64,000 nucleotides of DNA. It comes from Actinomycetota bacterium. Lineage in GTDB: Bacteria; Actinomycetota; UBA4738; HRBIN12. The notes beneath the pieces were generated by a model. It worked only from the letters and a program-made list of their open reading frames with translations. It was not told the DNA's origin and ran no database searches. Of this stretch, positions 24,405-32,794 are shown one piece after another (position 1 is the first letter of the stretch; the number at the start of each line of letters is the position of its first letter). The DNA is taken from the NCBI GenBank assembly GCA_035697485.1, contig DASSCU010000037.1, forward strand, positions 35,346 to 99,345, in the 5' to 3' direction. Both the position numbers and the translations under genes were made by a program.

Positions 24405-25463
24405 ATGTTCGAGGATCTGATCCGCGGGTGGGACGGCGAGCACGTGGTCGTGCGGTTCGACGAATCGTCGACCACGTGGATGCTCGTGGGGGTCCACTCC
24501 ACCGTGCTCGGACCGGCGATGGGGGGCACCCGCATGAAGGCCTACCGAACGCCCGACGACGGCCTGCATGACGTGCTCCGCCTCTCGCAGGCGATGACCA
24601 TGAAGCAGGCCGCCGCCGGGCTCGACTTCGGCGGTGGCAAGGCGGTGCTCGCCGTGCCGGAGGTGCCGGCGCCGGGCTCGGTGCGACGGCGCGACGTGCT
24701 GCTGCGGTACGGAGACCTCGTGGACTCGCTCGGCGGCAGCTACGTGACGGCCGCCGACATGAACACGGGCGAGGCCGACCTCGACGTGGTCGGCGAGCGG
24801 ACCCCGCACGTGCTCGGGCGCTCGGTGGCCTGTGGCGGTTCAGGGAGTTCGGCCGGTGCCACGGCCCTCGGGGTCTTCCACGGCATCAGGGCCAGCGTGC
24901 GCCGCGCCTTCGGCGACGACGACCTCTCCGAGCGACACCTGCTCGTGCAGGGCGTCGGGGCGGTCGGGTCACGGCTCGCCGCGCTGCTCCACGAGGCGGG
25001 AGCCTCGCTCACGCTGGCCGACCTCGACGGCGAGCGCGCCGCCCGGGTCGCAGAGTCGCTCGGCGCCGGGTCGACGACGGCCCATCACGTGTTCGACACC
25101 GAGTGCGACGTGTTCTCCCCGTGTGCGACCGGGGCGCTCCTCTCGGCCGAGTCGATCCCGTTGCTCCGGTGCCGGGTGGTGGCCGGCGCCGCGAACAACC
25201 AGCTCGCCACGTCGTGGGACGCCGACCGCCTGCACGCCCGCGGCATCCTGTACGCGCCCGACTTCGTGATCAACGCGGGCGGGGTGATCCATCTCGCCGG
25301 CTACGAGCGGCTCGGCTGGGACGAGGCACAGATGACGACGCGGCTCGCCGGCATCGGCCAGACGTTGACCGATCTGTTCGATCGGGCGGAACGCGAGGGC
25401 ATCACGCCGGCGGCCGCGGCGGATCGGCTCGCGACCGAGCGCATCGAAGCCGCCAGGGCCTGA
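24405..25463 (+). CDS. Leucine/valine dehydrogenase-family amino acid dehydrogenase
   Basis: This 352-residue enzyme belongs to the Glu/Leu/Phe/Val dehydrogenase family. The catalytic Lys region reads GLDFGGGKAVLAVP, the substrate-side segment is AADMNTGEADLD, and the Rossmann NAD-binding loop is VQGVGAVGSRLA at about residue 185. Reversible oxidative deamination of a branched-chain amino acid with NAD is the family reaction; leucine versus valine cannot be decided. The ATG at 24405 lies seven bases after TACACT (24392-24397), a leaderless arrangement, and the frame upstream is the groEL terminator. Confidence 0.85.
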   Translation: MFEDLIRGWDGEHVVVRFDESSTTWMLVGVHSTVLGPAMGGTRMKAYRTPDDGLHDVLRLSQAMTMKQAAAGLDFGGGKAVLAVPEVPAPGSVRRRDVLLRYGDLVDSLGGSYVTAADMNTGEADLDVVGERTPHVLGRSVACGGSGSSAGATALGVFHGIRASVRRAFGDDDLSERHLLVQGVGAVGSRLAALLHEAGASLTLADLDGERAARVAESLGAGSTTAHHVFDTECDVFSPCATGALLSAESIPLLRCRVVAGAANNQLATSWDADRLHARGILYAPDFVINAGGVIHLAGYERLGWDEAQMTTRLAGIGQTLTDLFDRAEREGITPAAAADRLATERIEAARA

Positions 25464-25466
25464 GCC

Positions 25467-25865
25467 TCACACGAACGGCTTCTCCTGGCCCCCGATGCCC
25501 ATGCCCACCAGCAGGCCGGCCCCGAACGCGCCGTTCACGGATGCGAGCGCCCAGAACGGCCACGCGTCGGCGCCCTCGGGCACACCGAAGATCGCGTTGA
25601 TCGCGAACACGGTGGCGGTGCCGACCTCGAGCACCGCGAACGCCCACGACCACCACCAGAGCTCGTCGATCTTCTGAGCGACGAGCACCATCAGCAGGGC
25701 CAGCACCATGCCCATCACGGCCGCCGCTCGCACCCAGACGTAATCGGCGAGCACGGGTTGGCCGAAGAGATCCTCCATCACCCAGCGCGGGAACAGCCCG
25801 ATCGCCAGGCTCCAGAGCAGCCACAGCGCGGCCTGCACCTTCAACAACCGTCGCAGAAGCTTCAC
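25467..25865 (-). CDS. Small four-helix membrane protein of unknown function
   Basis: A 132-residue protein with about four hydrophobic helices and a short basic N-terminus (VKLLRRLLKVQ). No catalytic motif is visible. The GTG at 25865 follows AGGAAGA, and on the minus strand a TATCCT box lies at 25926-25921. The longer frame reaching 26012 crosses that promoter and is not coding. The gene is convergent with the amino acid dehydrogenase, three bases apart. Its size and topology resemble small DoxX-like or DUF-type membrane proteins, but I cannot name a family. Confidence 0.65.
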   Translation of the reverse strand: MKLLRRLLKVQAALWLLWSLAIGLFPRWVMEDLFGQPVLADYVWVRAAAVMGMVLALLMVLVAQKIDELWWWSWAFAVLEVGTATVFAINAIFGVPEGADAWPFWALASVNGAFGAGLLVGMGIGGQEKPFV

Positions 25866-26041
25866 GAGCGTCTTCCTGTCCTCGCGCCTGTGCAGGTGGG
25901 CCGGGGTTCGGCCGGTTGGTAGGATACGCCCACCGCGGAGCCGCCCCGCGCGCCAGCGCGTCTGCTCGCGACCTCCGCCCGTTCCGACACCCGAGAGGAC
26001 GCACGCATGCAACGAGCGCTCAAGGACCGAAGGGGTAGCGC

Positions 26042-27439
26042 ATGAACGATGGACCCAGGGTCGCGGTCATCGGCCTCGACTGCGGTGCACCGAAGCTCCT
26101 GTTCGAAGACCTCGCCGACGAGGTGCCGAACCTGCGGAAGATCTTCGCCAACGGCATGTACGGTGATCTCGCGAGCATCACGCCGCCGATCACCGTGCCT
26201 GCGTGGGCCTGCGGCATGACCGGGATGACGCCCGGCCAGCTCGGGATCTACGGGTTCCGCAACCGCAAGGACACGAGCTACGAGGGCCTGCAGGTCGCGA
26301 CCTCGTTGAGCGTCAAGGAACCGGCGGTCTGGGACATGCTGGGTGCCACCGGCAAGCGGTCGCTCCTGATCGGGGTCCCCCCCGGATTCCCGCCGCCCAA
26401 GGAGTTCCCGGGCTGGCGTGTGGCGTGCTTCCTCACGCCTCCCAGCGCCGACCGGTACGCGTTCCCGGCCGAGCTGGAGACCGAGATCGAGGAAGAGCTG
26501 GGGGAGAACGAGTACATCTTCGACATCCCGAACTTCCGGCAGCAGGGTCCGGACTTCGTGATGGATCAGATCTTCAAGATGACGGAGCGGCGGTTCCAGG
26601 TCGCGCGTCGGCTGATCAAGACCAAGCCGTGGGACTTCTTCATGATGGTCGAGATGGGTCTCGACCGGCTGCATCACTGCTTCTGGCAGTTCTACGACCC
26701 GCGGCACCCGCTCTACGAGCCCGGCAACAAGTACGAGACGTCCTTCCACGACTATTACCGCTTCCTCGACCAGCAGATCGGCACGCTGCTCGAGGTGCTG
26801 CCCGAGGATGTCATCACGATCGCGATGAGTGACCACGGCGCCCGACCGATGATGGGCGGCCTCTGCTTCAACGACTGGCTGATCCAGGAGGGCTACCTGG
26901 TCCTCAAGGAGCCGGTGCGCGAGATCACACCGATCGCGAAGGCCGACATCGACTGGAACCGCACGGTGGCCTGGGGCGACGGGGGCTACTACGGGCGCTG
27001 CTTCCTGAACATCAAGGGGCGCGAACCCAAGGGCATCGTCGAGCCGGCCCAGTACGAGACGCTGCGGAACGAGATGATCACGAAGCTCGAGGCGTTGCCG
27101 GGACCTGACGGCGTACCGATGGGCACGAAGGTGCACAAGCCCCAGGACGTCTACCCCGAGGTGCGGGGCGTCGCGCCCGACCTGATCGTGTACTTCGGCG
27201 ACCTCGACTGGCGCTCGGTGGGCGCGGTCGGCAATCCCAGCATCTTCACGTTCGAGAACGACACCGGCACCGACGGCGCCAACCACGACCGCACCGCGTT
27301 CTTCTCCATGGTGAACCTGCCCGGGCAGCAGATGGGCCGGGTGGACGGCATGAACCTCGTCGACGTGGGTCCGTCGATCCTGTCCCTGTACGACATCGAG
27401 GCGCCGGCCGGCGCCGCCGGAAGGAGCTTCCTGCAGTGA
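26042..27439 (+). CDS. Alkaline-phosphatase-superfamily phosphodiesterase/nucleotide pyrophosphatase
   Basis: The protein has 465 residues and no signal peptide, so it is cytoplasmic. Metal-ligand motifs of the type I phosphodiesterase/nucleotide pyrophosphatase family are present: GLDCG near the N-terminus, the nucleophile region PPITVPAWAC, the D/H ligands in EMGLDRLHH, SDHGARP, and the late GANHD. The ATG follows a GAAGGGG site. It overlaps the APS kinase gene by four bases, so the pair is one translational unit. Likely substrates are nucleotide-sulfate or sugar-phosphate esters; a role in PAPS/APS turnover is an inference from the pairing. Confidence 0.75.
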   Translation: MNDGPRVAVIGLDCGAPKLLFEDLADEVPNLRKIFANGMYGDLASITPPITVPAWACGMTGMTPGQLGIYGFRNRKDTSYEGLQVATSLSVKEPAVWDMLGATGKRSLLIGVPPGFPPPKEFPGWRVACFLTPPSADRYAFPAELETEIEEELGENEYIFDIPNFRQQGPDFVMDQIFKMTERRFQVARRLIKTKPWDFFMMVEMGLDRLHHCFWQFYDPRHPLYEPGNKYETSFHDYYRFLDQQIGTLLEVLPEDVITIAMSDHGARPMMGGLCFNDWLIQEGYLVLKEPVREITPIAKADIDWNRTVAWGDGGYYGRCFLNIKGREPKGIVEPAQYETLRNEMITKLEALPGPDGVPMGTKVHKPQDVYPEVRGVAPDLIVYFGDLDWRSVGAVGNPSIFTFENDTGTDGANHDRTAFFSMVNLPGQQMGRVDGMNLVDVGPSILSLYDIEAPAGAAGRSFLQ

Positions 27440-28062
27440 GCGAGCAGCAAGGATTCACCGTCTGGTTCACGGGCCTGTCGGGCGCGGGCAAGTCCACGAT
27501 CGCCGAGATGCTCTACCACGAGTTCCAGTCGCGCGGGCTGAAGACCGAGATCCTCGACGGCGACGAGGTGCGCAAGAACCTGTCGAAGGGCCTGGGCTTC
27601 TCCAAGGAGGACCGCGACACGAACATCCTGCGCATCGGGTTCGTCGCGAACCTGCTCACTCGCAACGGCGTGGTGACGATCTGCTGCCCGATCAGCCCCT
27701 ACAAGGAGACGCGCGACGCCTGCCGCGAGCTGATCGGCGAGTTCGTGGAGGTCTACGTGCACGCGACGGTCGACGAGATCGCCGCGAACCGCGACCCCAA
27801 GGGCCTCTACAAGAAGGCGCTCGCCGGAGAGATCACGGGCTTCACCGGGGTGGACGACCCCTACGAGGTGCCCGAGGACCCCGAGATCACGGTCGACACG
27901 CTCTCGCAGACGCCCGAGGAGTCGCTGCAGCACGTGCTCATGCGGCTGCAGGAGCTCGGTCACGTCGACGACGACACCGTGCACGTCACGGGTGACCGGG
28001 TGCACTCCGGCCTGACCGACCTGCGCGTGAGCGAGGCGGGCACGGTCGTCAAGGAGCACTGA
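27436..28062 (+). CDS. cysC: Adenylyl-sulfate (APS) kinase
   Basis: This 208-residue kinase carries Walker A GLSGAGKST, the DGDEVR loop, the LGFSKEDR segment, and the PISPYKETRD motif of CysC proteins. It phosphorylates APS at the 3' position to make PAPS. The GTG start at 27436 overlaps the previous stop (GTGA). No ATP sulfurylase lies nearby, so APS must come from elsewhere in the genome. PAPS made here could feed the sulfotransferase at 19347. The C-terminal 30 residues extend slightly beyond the usual CysC end. Confidence 0.93.
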   Translation: MSEQQGFTVWFTGLSGAGKSTIAEMLYHEFQSRGLKTEILDGDEVRKNLSKGLGFSKEDRDTNILRIGFVANLLTRNGVVTICCPISPYKETRDACRELIGEFVEVYVHATVDEIAANRDPKGLYKKALAGEITGFTGVDDPYEVPEDPEITVDTLSQTPEESLQHVLMRLQELGHVDDDTVHVTGDRVHSGLTDLRVSEAGTVVKEH

Positions 28063-28064
28063 CC

Positions 28065-29483
28065 TCAGGGGTCGGCGACCCCGGCGACCCGCAGCGCCAG
28101 CTCGAGGTGCGCCGAGAGGAAGTGCGGGGCGAGGAATCGGCTGCGCACCCGCTGACGGGCGGCGTGGCCGATCTCGACCGCGAGGGGCTCGTCGCGCAGC
28201 AGCATCGAGAGCGCCTCGCCGAAGGCCGCCAGATCGGTCGGCTCGACGAGCAGTCCGCTCTTCCCGTGCTCGATCTGCTCGGCGATGCCGCCGAGGCGTG
28301 AGCCGACGACCGGGCGCTCCTTCCACATCGCCTCGGTCACGGTCAGGCCGAAGCCCTCGGCCAGGCTCTTCTGCACCACGACGTCGGCGCGTCGCTGCAG
28401 CGCGTTCACGACCACTGCGTTCTCCGTGAGGTCGTGCACCGGGAGGCTGGCGAGGTGGGTGCGAGCGCGGTCGTGGGGAAGCAATGCCTGCCACGCCCCA
28501 CTCACCTCGGCCAACACCTCCGCCCCTTCCGGGTCGTCGGACACCGTCTGGACGTGGGGTCCGGCGAGCACGAGGTGCGCGCCTGTGTCGAGCGGCACCT
28601 CGGTTGCGAAGCCGGTGAGCACGCCGATCGGATCCTTCAGCCGGTCCCATCGGGAGACCTGGACCACGAGCGGGGCGGTGGCCGGCACCGGCGCGTCCTC
28701 GAGCATCGTGGCCTCTCGGGCGACGCGGATCGTGCTGCCGTCGGCCAGTCGCACGGTCGGGTCGCCGACGGGCGCCTCGATCACGCCGGCGGCGGCCAGC
28801 ACCGCCTCGACCGTCGGATGCTCGATCGGCACGTTCTTCGGCGCCCCCGCATCGATGCAGGGCGGGATGATCGAGACGCGGGAGGGGTCGAGGCCGCTCC
28901 AGACGTACGCCGACCGGGTGAAGACCGTGGCGGCGGCCGCCCTGGCGTCGTCGAGCAGGAACTCCCAGGCGGTTCGGGCGAGGTCGTTCGGAAGGTCGAT
29001 CCCGATGTGGCACACCCAGATCACGTGCGCCCCTCGGGCCACGAGCTGCGACGTGAGTCCGACCGTCTGGGGGTCGTGCAGCACCACCACATCGCCCGGA
29101 TGCACCAGGGCCTCGATCGGCCCTCGCTCTCGCTCGAGCGCCGCGTCGTACACGGCACGCTCCTGCGGTCCGAGCGCTCCGCCGTCGCCCGGGTTGCCGT
29201 GCAGGCGGTTGTGGATGCGCTTGGTGACCTCGAAGAACGCCGGGTCGCCCTCGATCACCATCCACCTCGCGTCGATGTCGGACGCCACCACGTACCCGAG
29301 CAACGCGTGCAGCAGCTCGGCGACGCCGCCGCCCTCGGCGGTGGAGTTCACGTGCCACCACGTCCGACCGTCGAGCCCCGCGGCCGCATCGGCGAGTGCC
29401 CGGCGGTAGCGGCGCATGTCGTCGGGATCGATCAGCTCGGAGAACCCGTCGGGGTGCTGCGGTGCGATGGGGACCTCGTGCAT
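28065..29483 (-). CDS. treT: Trehalose glycosyltransferring synthase (TreT-like, GT4)
   Basis: A 472-residue GT-B enzyme whose N-terminus carries the TreT/trehalose-synthase signature WWHVNSTAEGGGVAELL, followed by the RWMVIEGDPAFFEVTKRIHN block. The C-terminal half has the donor-binding VSRWDRLKDP loop and the EGFGLTVTEAMWKERPVV motif with the ExxxxxxxE acid pair. The known reaction joins a nucleotide-glucose to glucose to give trehalose. The ATG at 29483 was chosen as the first start upstream of the VNSTA motif. It is convergent with cysC, two bases apart. Trehalose supports stress protection. Confidence 0.85.
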   Translation of the reverse strand: MHEVPIAPQHPDGFSELIDPDDMRRYRRALADAAAGLDGRTWWHVNSTAEGGGVAELLHALLGYVVASDIDARWMVIEGDPAFFEVTKRIHNRLHGNPGDGGALGPQERAVYDAALERERGPIEALVHPGDVVVLHDPQTVGLTSQLVARGAHVIWVCHIGIDLPNDLARTAWEFLLDDARAAAATVFTRSAYVWSGLDPSRVSIIPPCIDAGAPKNVPIEHPTVEAVLAAAGVIEAPVGDPTVRLADGSTIRVAREATMLEDAPVPATAPLVVQVSRWDRLKDPIGVLTGFATEVPLDTGAHLVLAGPHVQTVSDDPEGAEVLAEVSGAWQALLPHDRARTHLASLPVHDLTENAVVVNALQRRADVVVQKSLAEGFGLTVTEAMWKERPVVGSRLGGIAEQIEHGKSGLLVEPTDLAAFGEALSMLLRDEPLAVEIGHAARQRVRSRFLAPHFLSAHLELALRVAGVADP

Positions 29484-29554
29484 CGGAGCATCATGTCAAC
29501 CCGAGGCGACGAACGGGTGAACCTCGATGAAGTCCGCGGGCTACGCTGGGCGAC

Positions 29555-31036
29555 GTGGACGGGTTCGACGCGATCGTGTGCGGGGGTGGGACCGCGGGCT
29601 CGGTGGTCGCGGCGCACCTCGTCGAGGCCGGGCGGCGGGTTCTCGTGCTCGAGGCGGGTCCCGACCACGGTGCGTTCAGCGACGGCCGATGGCCATCCGA
29701 GCTGCTCGACGCCCGTTCGATCCCGATCTCGCACGACTGGGGGTACGCGTCTGGCGAGGAACTGGCGGGCCGCTCGCTCGGCTACGAGCGCGCGCGGGTG
29801 ATCGGGGGATGCTCCGCTCACAACGGGTGCACGGTCTCGTGGGGACACCGAGCCGACTACGACGGCTGGGCATCCCATGGGCTCGACGGCTGGGCGGCCG
29901 ACGACCTGCTTCCTCTCTTCGTCGAGGCCTCGTCGCGCATGCGGGTCCGCCGGTTCGCCGACGACGAGGTCGCGCCGTTCCACCGAGGGTTCATCGAGGC
30001 GGGCGCGGCGCTGGGGTTCCCCGAGATCGACGACCTCGACTCGCTCGACGGCGGCATCGGGGTCTGCGCCGAGCCGTCGAACAGCCCCGACGGCGTGCGA
30101 TGGAACGCCGCGTTCGCCTACCTGGACCCGGTCCGGGAGCGTCCCGAGCTCACGGTCTGGGGCGACACCGTCGTCGACCGAGTGCTCGTGGAGTCGGGTC
30201 GGGCGGTCGGGGTGCGGGTCGCCGGGCAGGAGGGGGCCGTCGATCTCCGCGCCGACCTCGTCGTCGTGAGCGCCGGAACGTACGGCTCGCCGGCTGTGCT
30301 CCTACGCAGCGGCATCGGCCCGGCCGACGATATCCGGAGGCTCGGCAAGGCCGTCGTCTCGGACGTGCCCGTCGGGCGGAACCTGCACGACCACCCCAGC
30401 TTCGAGCTCTCGTTCGCCCCGAGCGACGAGCTGCGTCGGCGGACAGCCGCGTTCGAGGCGGTCGGCAGGACGGTGCCCGACGAACAGGGGTTCGCGAAGG
30501 GCGAGAGCGGTCGCGCCCAGGCGGCGGCGGAGCCCTTCGACCTGCACGTGTTCCCTGAGATCTCGATGGACGGACGGCTGGGGGTGTTCACCGCCCTGCT
30601 CACGCCGCGATCCCGGGGCGCGTTGCGGCTCCGTACCCTCGATCCACAGGCCGCGCCCAGGTTCGATCACGGCTACCTCACCGACCCGGAGGGCCACGAT
30701 CTCGAGGCGCTGATCGACGGCGTGGAACTGGCGCGGGCGTTCGCGGCGACCGAGCCGTTCGCGTCCCTGCTCGATCGCGAGGTGGAACCGGGTTCGGGGG
30801 CGCCGGCGCGACACGACTTGCGCGATGCGGTTCGCGCGGGCGTGATCCACTACTGGCACCCCGTGGGCACGTGCGCGATGGGGTCGGTCACCGACGCCGA
30901 CGGGCACGTGCTCGGTGTCGACGGGCTCGTCGTCGCCGACGCGTCGCTGATGCCCGTCACCCCCCGGGCGACGACGAACATCCCGACGGTGGTGGTGGCC
31001 GAGCGTGTGGGGCGTGCCCTCGCCCGGGAGCCCTGA
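29555..31036 (+). CDS. GMC-family FAD-dependent oxidoreductase
   Basis: This 493-residue flavoenzyme has an N-terminal FAD-binding motif (VCGGGTAGSVVAAHL), the LVLEAG strand, the GMC signature around RVIGGCSAHNGC, a second GMC signature SAGTYGSPAVLLRSGIG, and the C-terminal catalytic His-Pro in YWHPVGTCAMG. Choline dehydrogenase-like alcohol oxidation is typical of the family; the substrate is unknown. The GTG at 29555 lies seven bases after TACGCT (29542-29547), a leaderless start. It is divergent from treT. Confidence 0.88.
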   Translation: MDGFDAIVCGGGTAGSVVAAHLVEAGRRVLVLEAGPDHGAFSDGRWPSELLDARSIPISHDWGYASGEELAGRSLGYERARVIGGCSAHNGCTVSWGHRADYDGWASHGLDGWAADDLLPLFVEASSRMRVRRFADDEVAPFHRGFIEAGAALGFPEIDDLDSLDGGIGVCAEPSNSPDGVRWNAAFAYLDPVRERPELTVWGDTVVDRVLVESGRAVGVRVAGQEGAVDLRADLVVVSAGTYGSPAVLLRSGIGPADDIRRLGKAVVSDVPVGRNLHDHPSFELSFAPSDELRRRTAAFEAVGRTVPDEQGFAKGESGRAQAAAEPFDLHVFPEISMDGRLGVFTALLTPRSRGALRLRTLDPQAAPRFDHGYLTDPEGHDLEALIDGVELARAFAATEPFASLLDREVEPGSGAPARHDLRDAVRAGVIHYWHPVGTCAMGSVTDADGHVLGVDGLVVADASLMPVTPRATTNIPTVVVAERVGRALAREP

Positions 31037-31046
31037 GGGCGTCTGC

Positions 31047-31097
31047 TACCCTTCCGTCATGTAGGGAGTGACGCCCATCGGGGAACCGGTGGGCGTC
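31047..31097 (+). promoter_or_regulatory. guaB3 promoter and structured leader beginning with a start-stop
   Basis: A TACCCT -10 box at 31047-31052 predicts a transcript beginning at the ATG at 31059-31061, which is followed at once by TAG (31062-31064). A hairpin follows with arms at 31070-31081 and 31086-31097: twelve pairs including one G-T, closed by a GGAA (GNRA) tetraloop. The real guaB3 start is 36 bases further on. This looks like a regulatory leader. Confidence 0.5.
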
Positions 31098-31133
31098 CTG
31101 CGTTTCTGGGCGAGACCAGGGGTGGGGGAAGGC

Positions 31134-32294
31134 ATGGAGTTCGAGATCGGCATCGGCAAGTCGGCCCGACGGGCCTACGGGTTCGACGAGGTTGCGATCG
31201 TCCCGTCGCGCCGCACGCGCGATCCCGAGGACGTGAGCATCGAGTGGGAGATCGACGCCTACACGTTCGGGCTGCCGATGATGGCGAGCGCGATGGATGC
31301 TGCCGTCTCGCCGTCGACCGCGATCGAGATCGGGAAGATCGGCGGCTTGGCGTGTCTGAACCTCGAGGGACTCTGGACCCGGTACCAGGACCCCGAGCCC
31401 GTCTACGAGGAGATCGCGTCGTTGCCCGATGAGAAGGCGACGCGCCGCATGCAGGAGCTCTACTCCGAGCCGGTGAAGGAAGAGCTGATCGGCCGGCGCA
31501 TCGAGGAGATCAAGGCCGGCGGAGTCACGAGCTGCGCCTCGCTCACGCCTCAGCGGGTGGAGCGGTACGCGAAGCTCGTGCTCGATGCGGGGCTCGACGT
31601 GCTGGTGGTCCAGGGAACCGTCGTCTCCGGCGAGCACGTCTCGAGCCAGCACGAGCCGCTGAACCTGAAGGAGTTCATCCCGGCGTTCGACATCCCGGTG
31701 ATCGTGGGCGGTTGCGCGTCGTACGCGACCGCCCTGCACCTGATGCGCACCGGCGCGGTCGGCGTGCTCGTGGGCGTCGGGCCGGGGAACGCGTGCACGA
31801 CCAGGGGGGTGCTCGGCGTCGGGGTGCCCCAGGCCACGGCGATCGCCGACGCCGCGGCCGCTCGCCGCGAGCATCAGCACGAGACCGGCCGGTACTGCCA
31901 CGTGATCGCGGACGGGGGCATGCGCACCGGCGGCGACATCGCGAAGGCGATCGCCTGCGGCGCGGACGCGGTGATGATCGGGTCCCCGATGACCCGCGCC
32001 TACGAGGCCCCGGGACGCGGGTACCACTGGGGCATGGCGACGTTCCACCCGACGCTGCCGCGGGGCGCGCGCGTGAAGACGCAGCAGGTGGCCTCGATCG
32101 AGGAGATCCTCATGGGCCCGGCCCACGAGAACGACGGCACATTCAACCTGTTCGGAGCGCTCGCCACCTCGATGGCGACGACCGGGTACCAGACGATCAA
32201 GGAGTTTCAGAAGGCCGAGCTCGTGATCGCGCCGTCGATCAAGACCGAAGGCAAGACCTACCAGACCCAACAGCGCGTTGGGATGGGGCATTGA
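31134..32294 (+). CDS. guaB3: GuaB3-family IMP dehydrogenase-related protein
   Basis: A 386-residue (beta-alpha)8 protein. It begins MEFEIGIGKSARRAYGF, the usual N-terminus of actinobacterial GuaB3, and has the GPGNACTTR loop with the catalytic Cys, the IADGGMRTGGDIAKA phosphate-binding motif, and no CBS domains. The ATG at 31134 with GGGGGAAGG upstream was preferred over an in-frame GTG at 31068 that lies inside the leader hairpin. The family is found beside guaA; its reaction is IMP dehydrogenase-like or GMP reductase-like. It is coupled to the next gene by a TTGA overlap. Confidence 0.9.
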   Translation: MEFEIGIGKSARRAYGFDEVAIVPSRRTRDPEDVSIEWEIDAYTFGLPMMASAMDAAVSPSTAIEIGKIGGLACLNLEGLWTRYQDPEPVYEEIASLPDEKATRRMQELYSEPVKEELIGRRIEEIKAGGVTSCASLTPQRVERYAKLVLDAGLDVLVVQGTVVSGEHVSSQHEPLNLKEFIPAFDIPVIVGGCASYATALHLMRTGAVGVLVGVGPGNACTTRGVLGVGVPQATAIADAAAARREHQHETGRYCHVIADGGMRTGGDIAKAIACGADAVMIGSPMTRAYEAPGRGYHWGMATFHPTLPRGARVKTQQVASIEEILMGPAHENDGTFNLFGALATSMATTGYQTIKEFQKAELVIAPSIKTEGKTYQTQQRVGMGH

Positions 32295-32794
32295 CAGGGG
32301 TCGCTCCCTGGGACACCTGGGAGTGGACGGTCCCGCCGGGCACGACGGGGACGACGCTCGCCGAGCAAACGGATCGGGAGAGCGCCGCTCTGCAGGCGGC
32401 GGTGCGGTCGCTGTCGACCACCGCTCTCGATCGGCCCGCCGCATTCGACAGATGGTCCGCACACGACGTCGTGGCCCATTGCGTCGCATGGGCGGAGATC
32501 TGTGAGCGCGTCCTCCAGGAGCTCTCCGACGGCACGATCGATCTCGCTGACTACCGAGAGCTGCCCGTCGGCGAGGAAACGGGCGACGAGCTGAACGAGC
32601 GCCAGGTCGAGCAGCTCCGCGGCGTCTCCGTGGAAGCGCTGCTCGACCGGCTGGACGATGCGGCTCGCAAGGTGGCGGCCACCCTCCGGGGCTACCCTGG
32701 GTCACCACCGGCCGAGCTGGTGCTGCTCACCGTCGGCGACCACCTGGCCGAGCATGCGAACGATCTCAGGGAGCTGGCGGCCGCCGATGCCTGA
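32291..32794 (+). CDS. DinB/mycothiol-dependent maleylpyruvate isomerase-like protein
   Basis: A 167-residue four-helix-bundle protein of the DinB superfamily. The motif [15 protein letters not shown] carries the metal-ligand His, and [10 protein letters not shown] near the C-terminus supplies further His residues. Such proteins in actinobacteria often use mycothiol or bind a divalent metal. The TTG start at 32291 overlaps the guaB3 stop, and its own stop overlaps the guaA start, so it is embedded in a purine operon. The reason for that placement is unknown. Confidence 0.7.
   Translation: MTGVAPWDTWEWTVPPGTTGTTLAEQTDRESAALQAAVRSLSTTALDRPAAFDRWSAHDVVAHCVAWAEICERVLQELSDGTIDLADYRELPVGEETGDELNERQVEQLRGVSVEALLDRLDDAARKVAATLRGYPGSPPAELVLLTVGDHLAEHANDLRELAAADA

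Noticed and set aside
31068..31133. N-terminal extension of GuaB3 from the in-frame GTG at 31068.
   Set aside because: It would be encoded by the leader hairpin, lacks a ribosome site, and the GuaB3 family begins at the MEFEIGIGKSARRAYGF segment.
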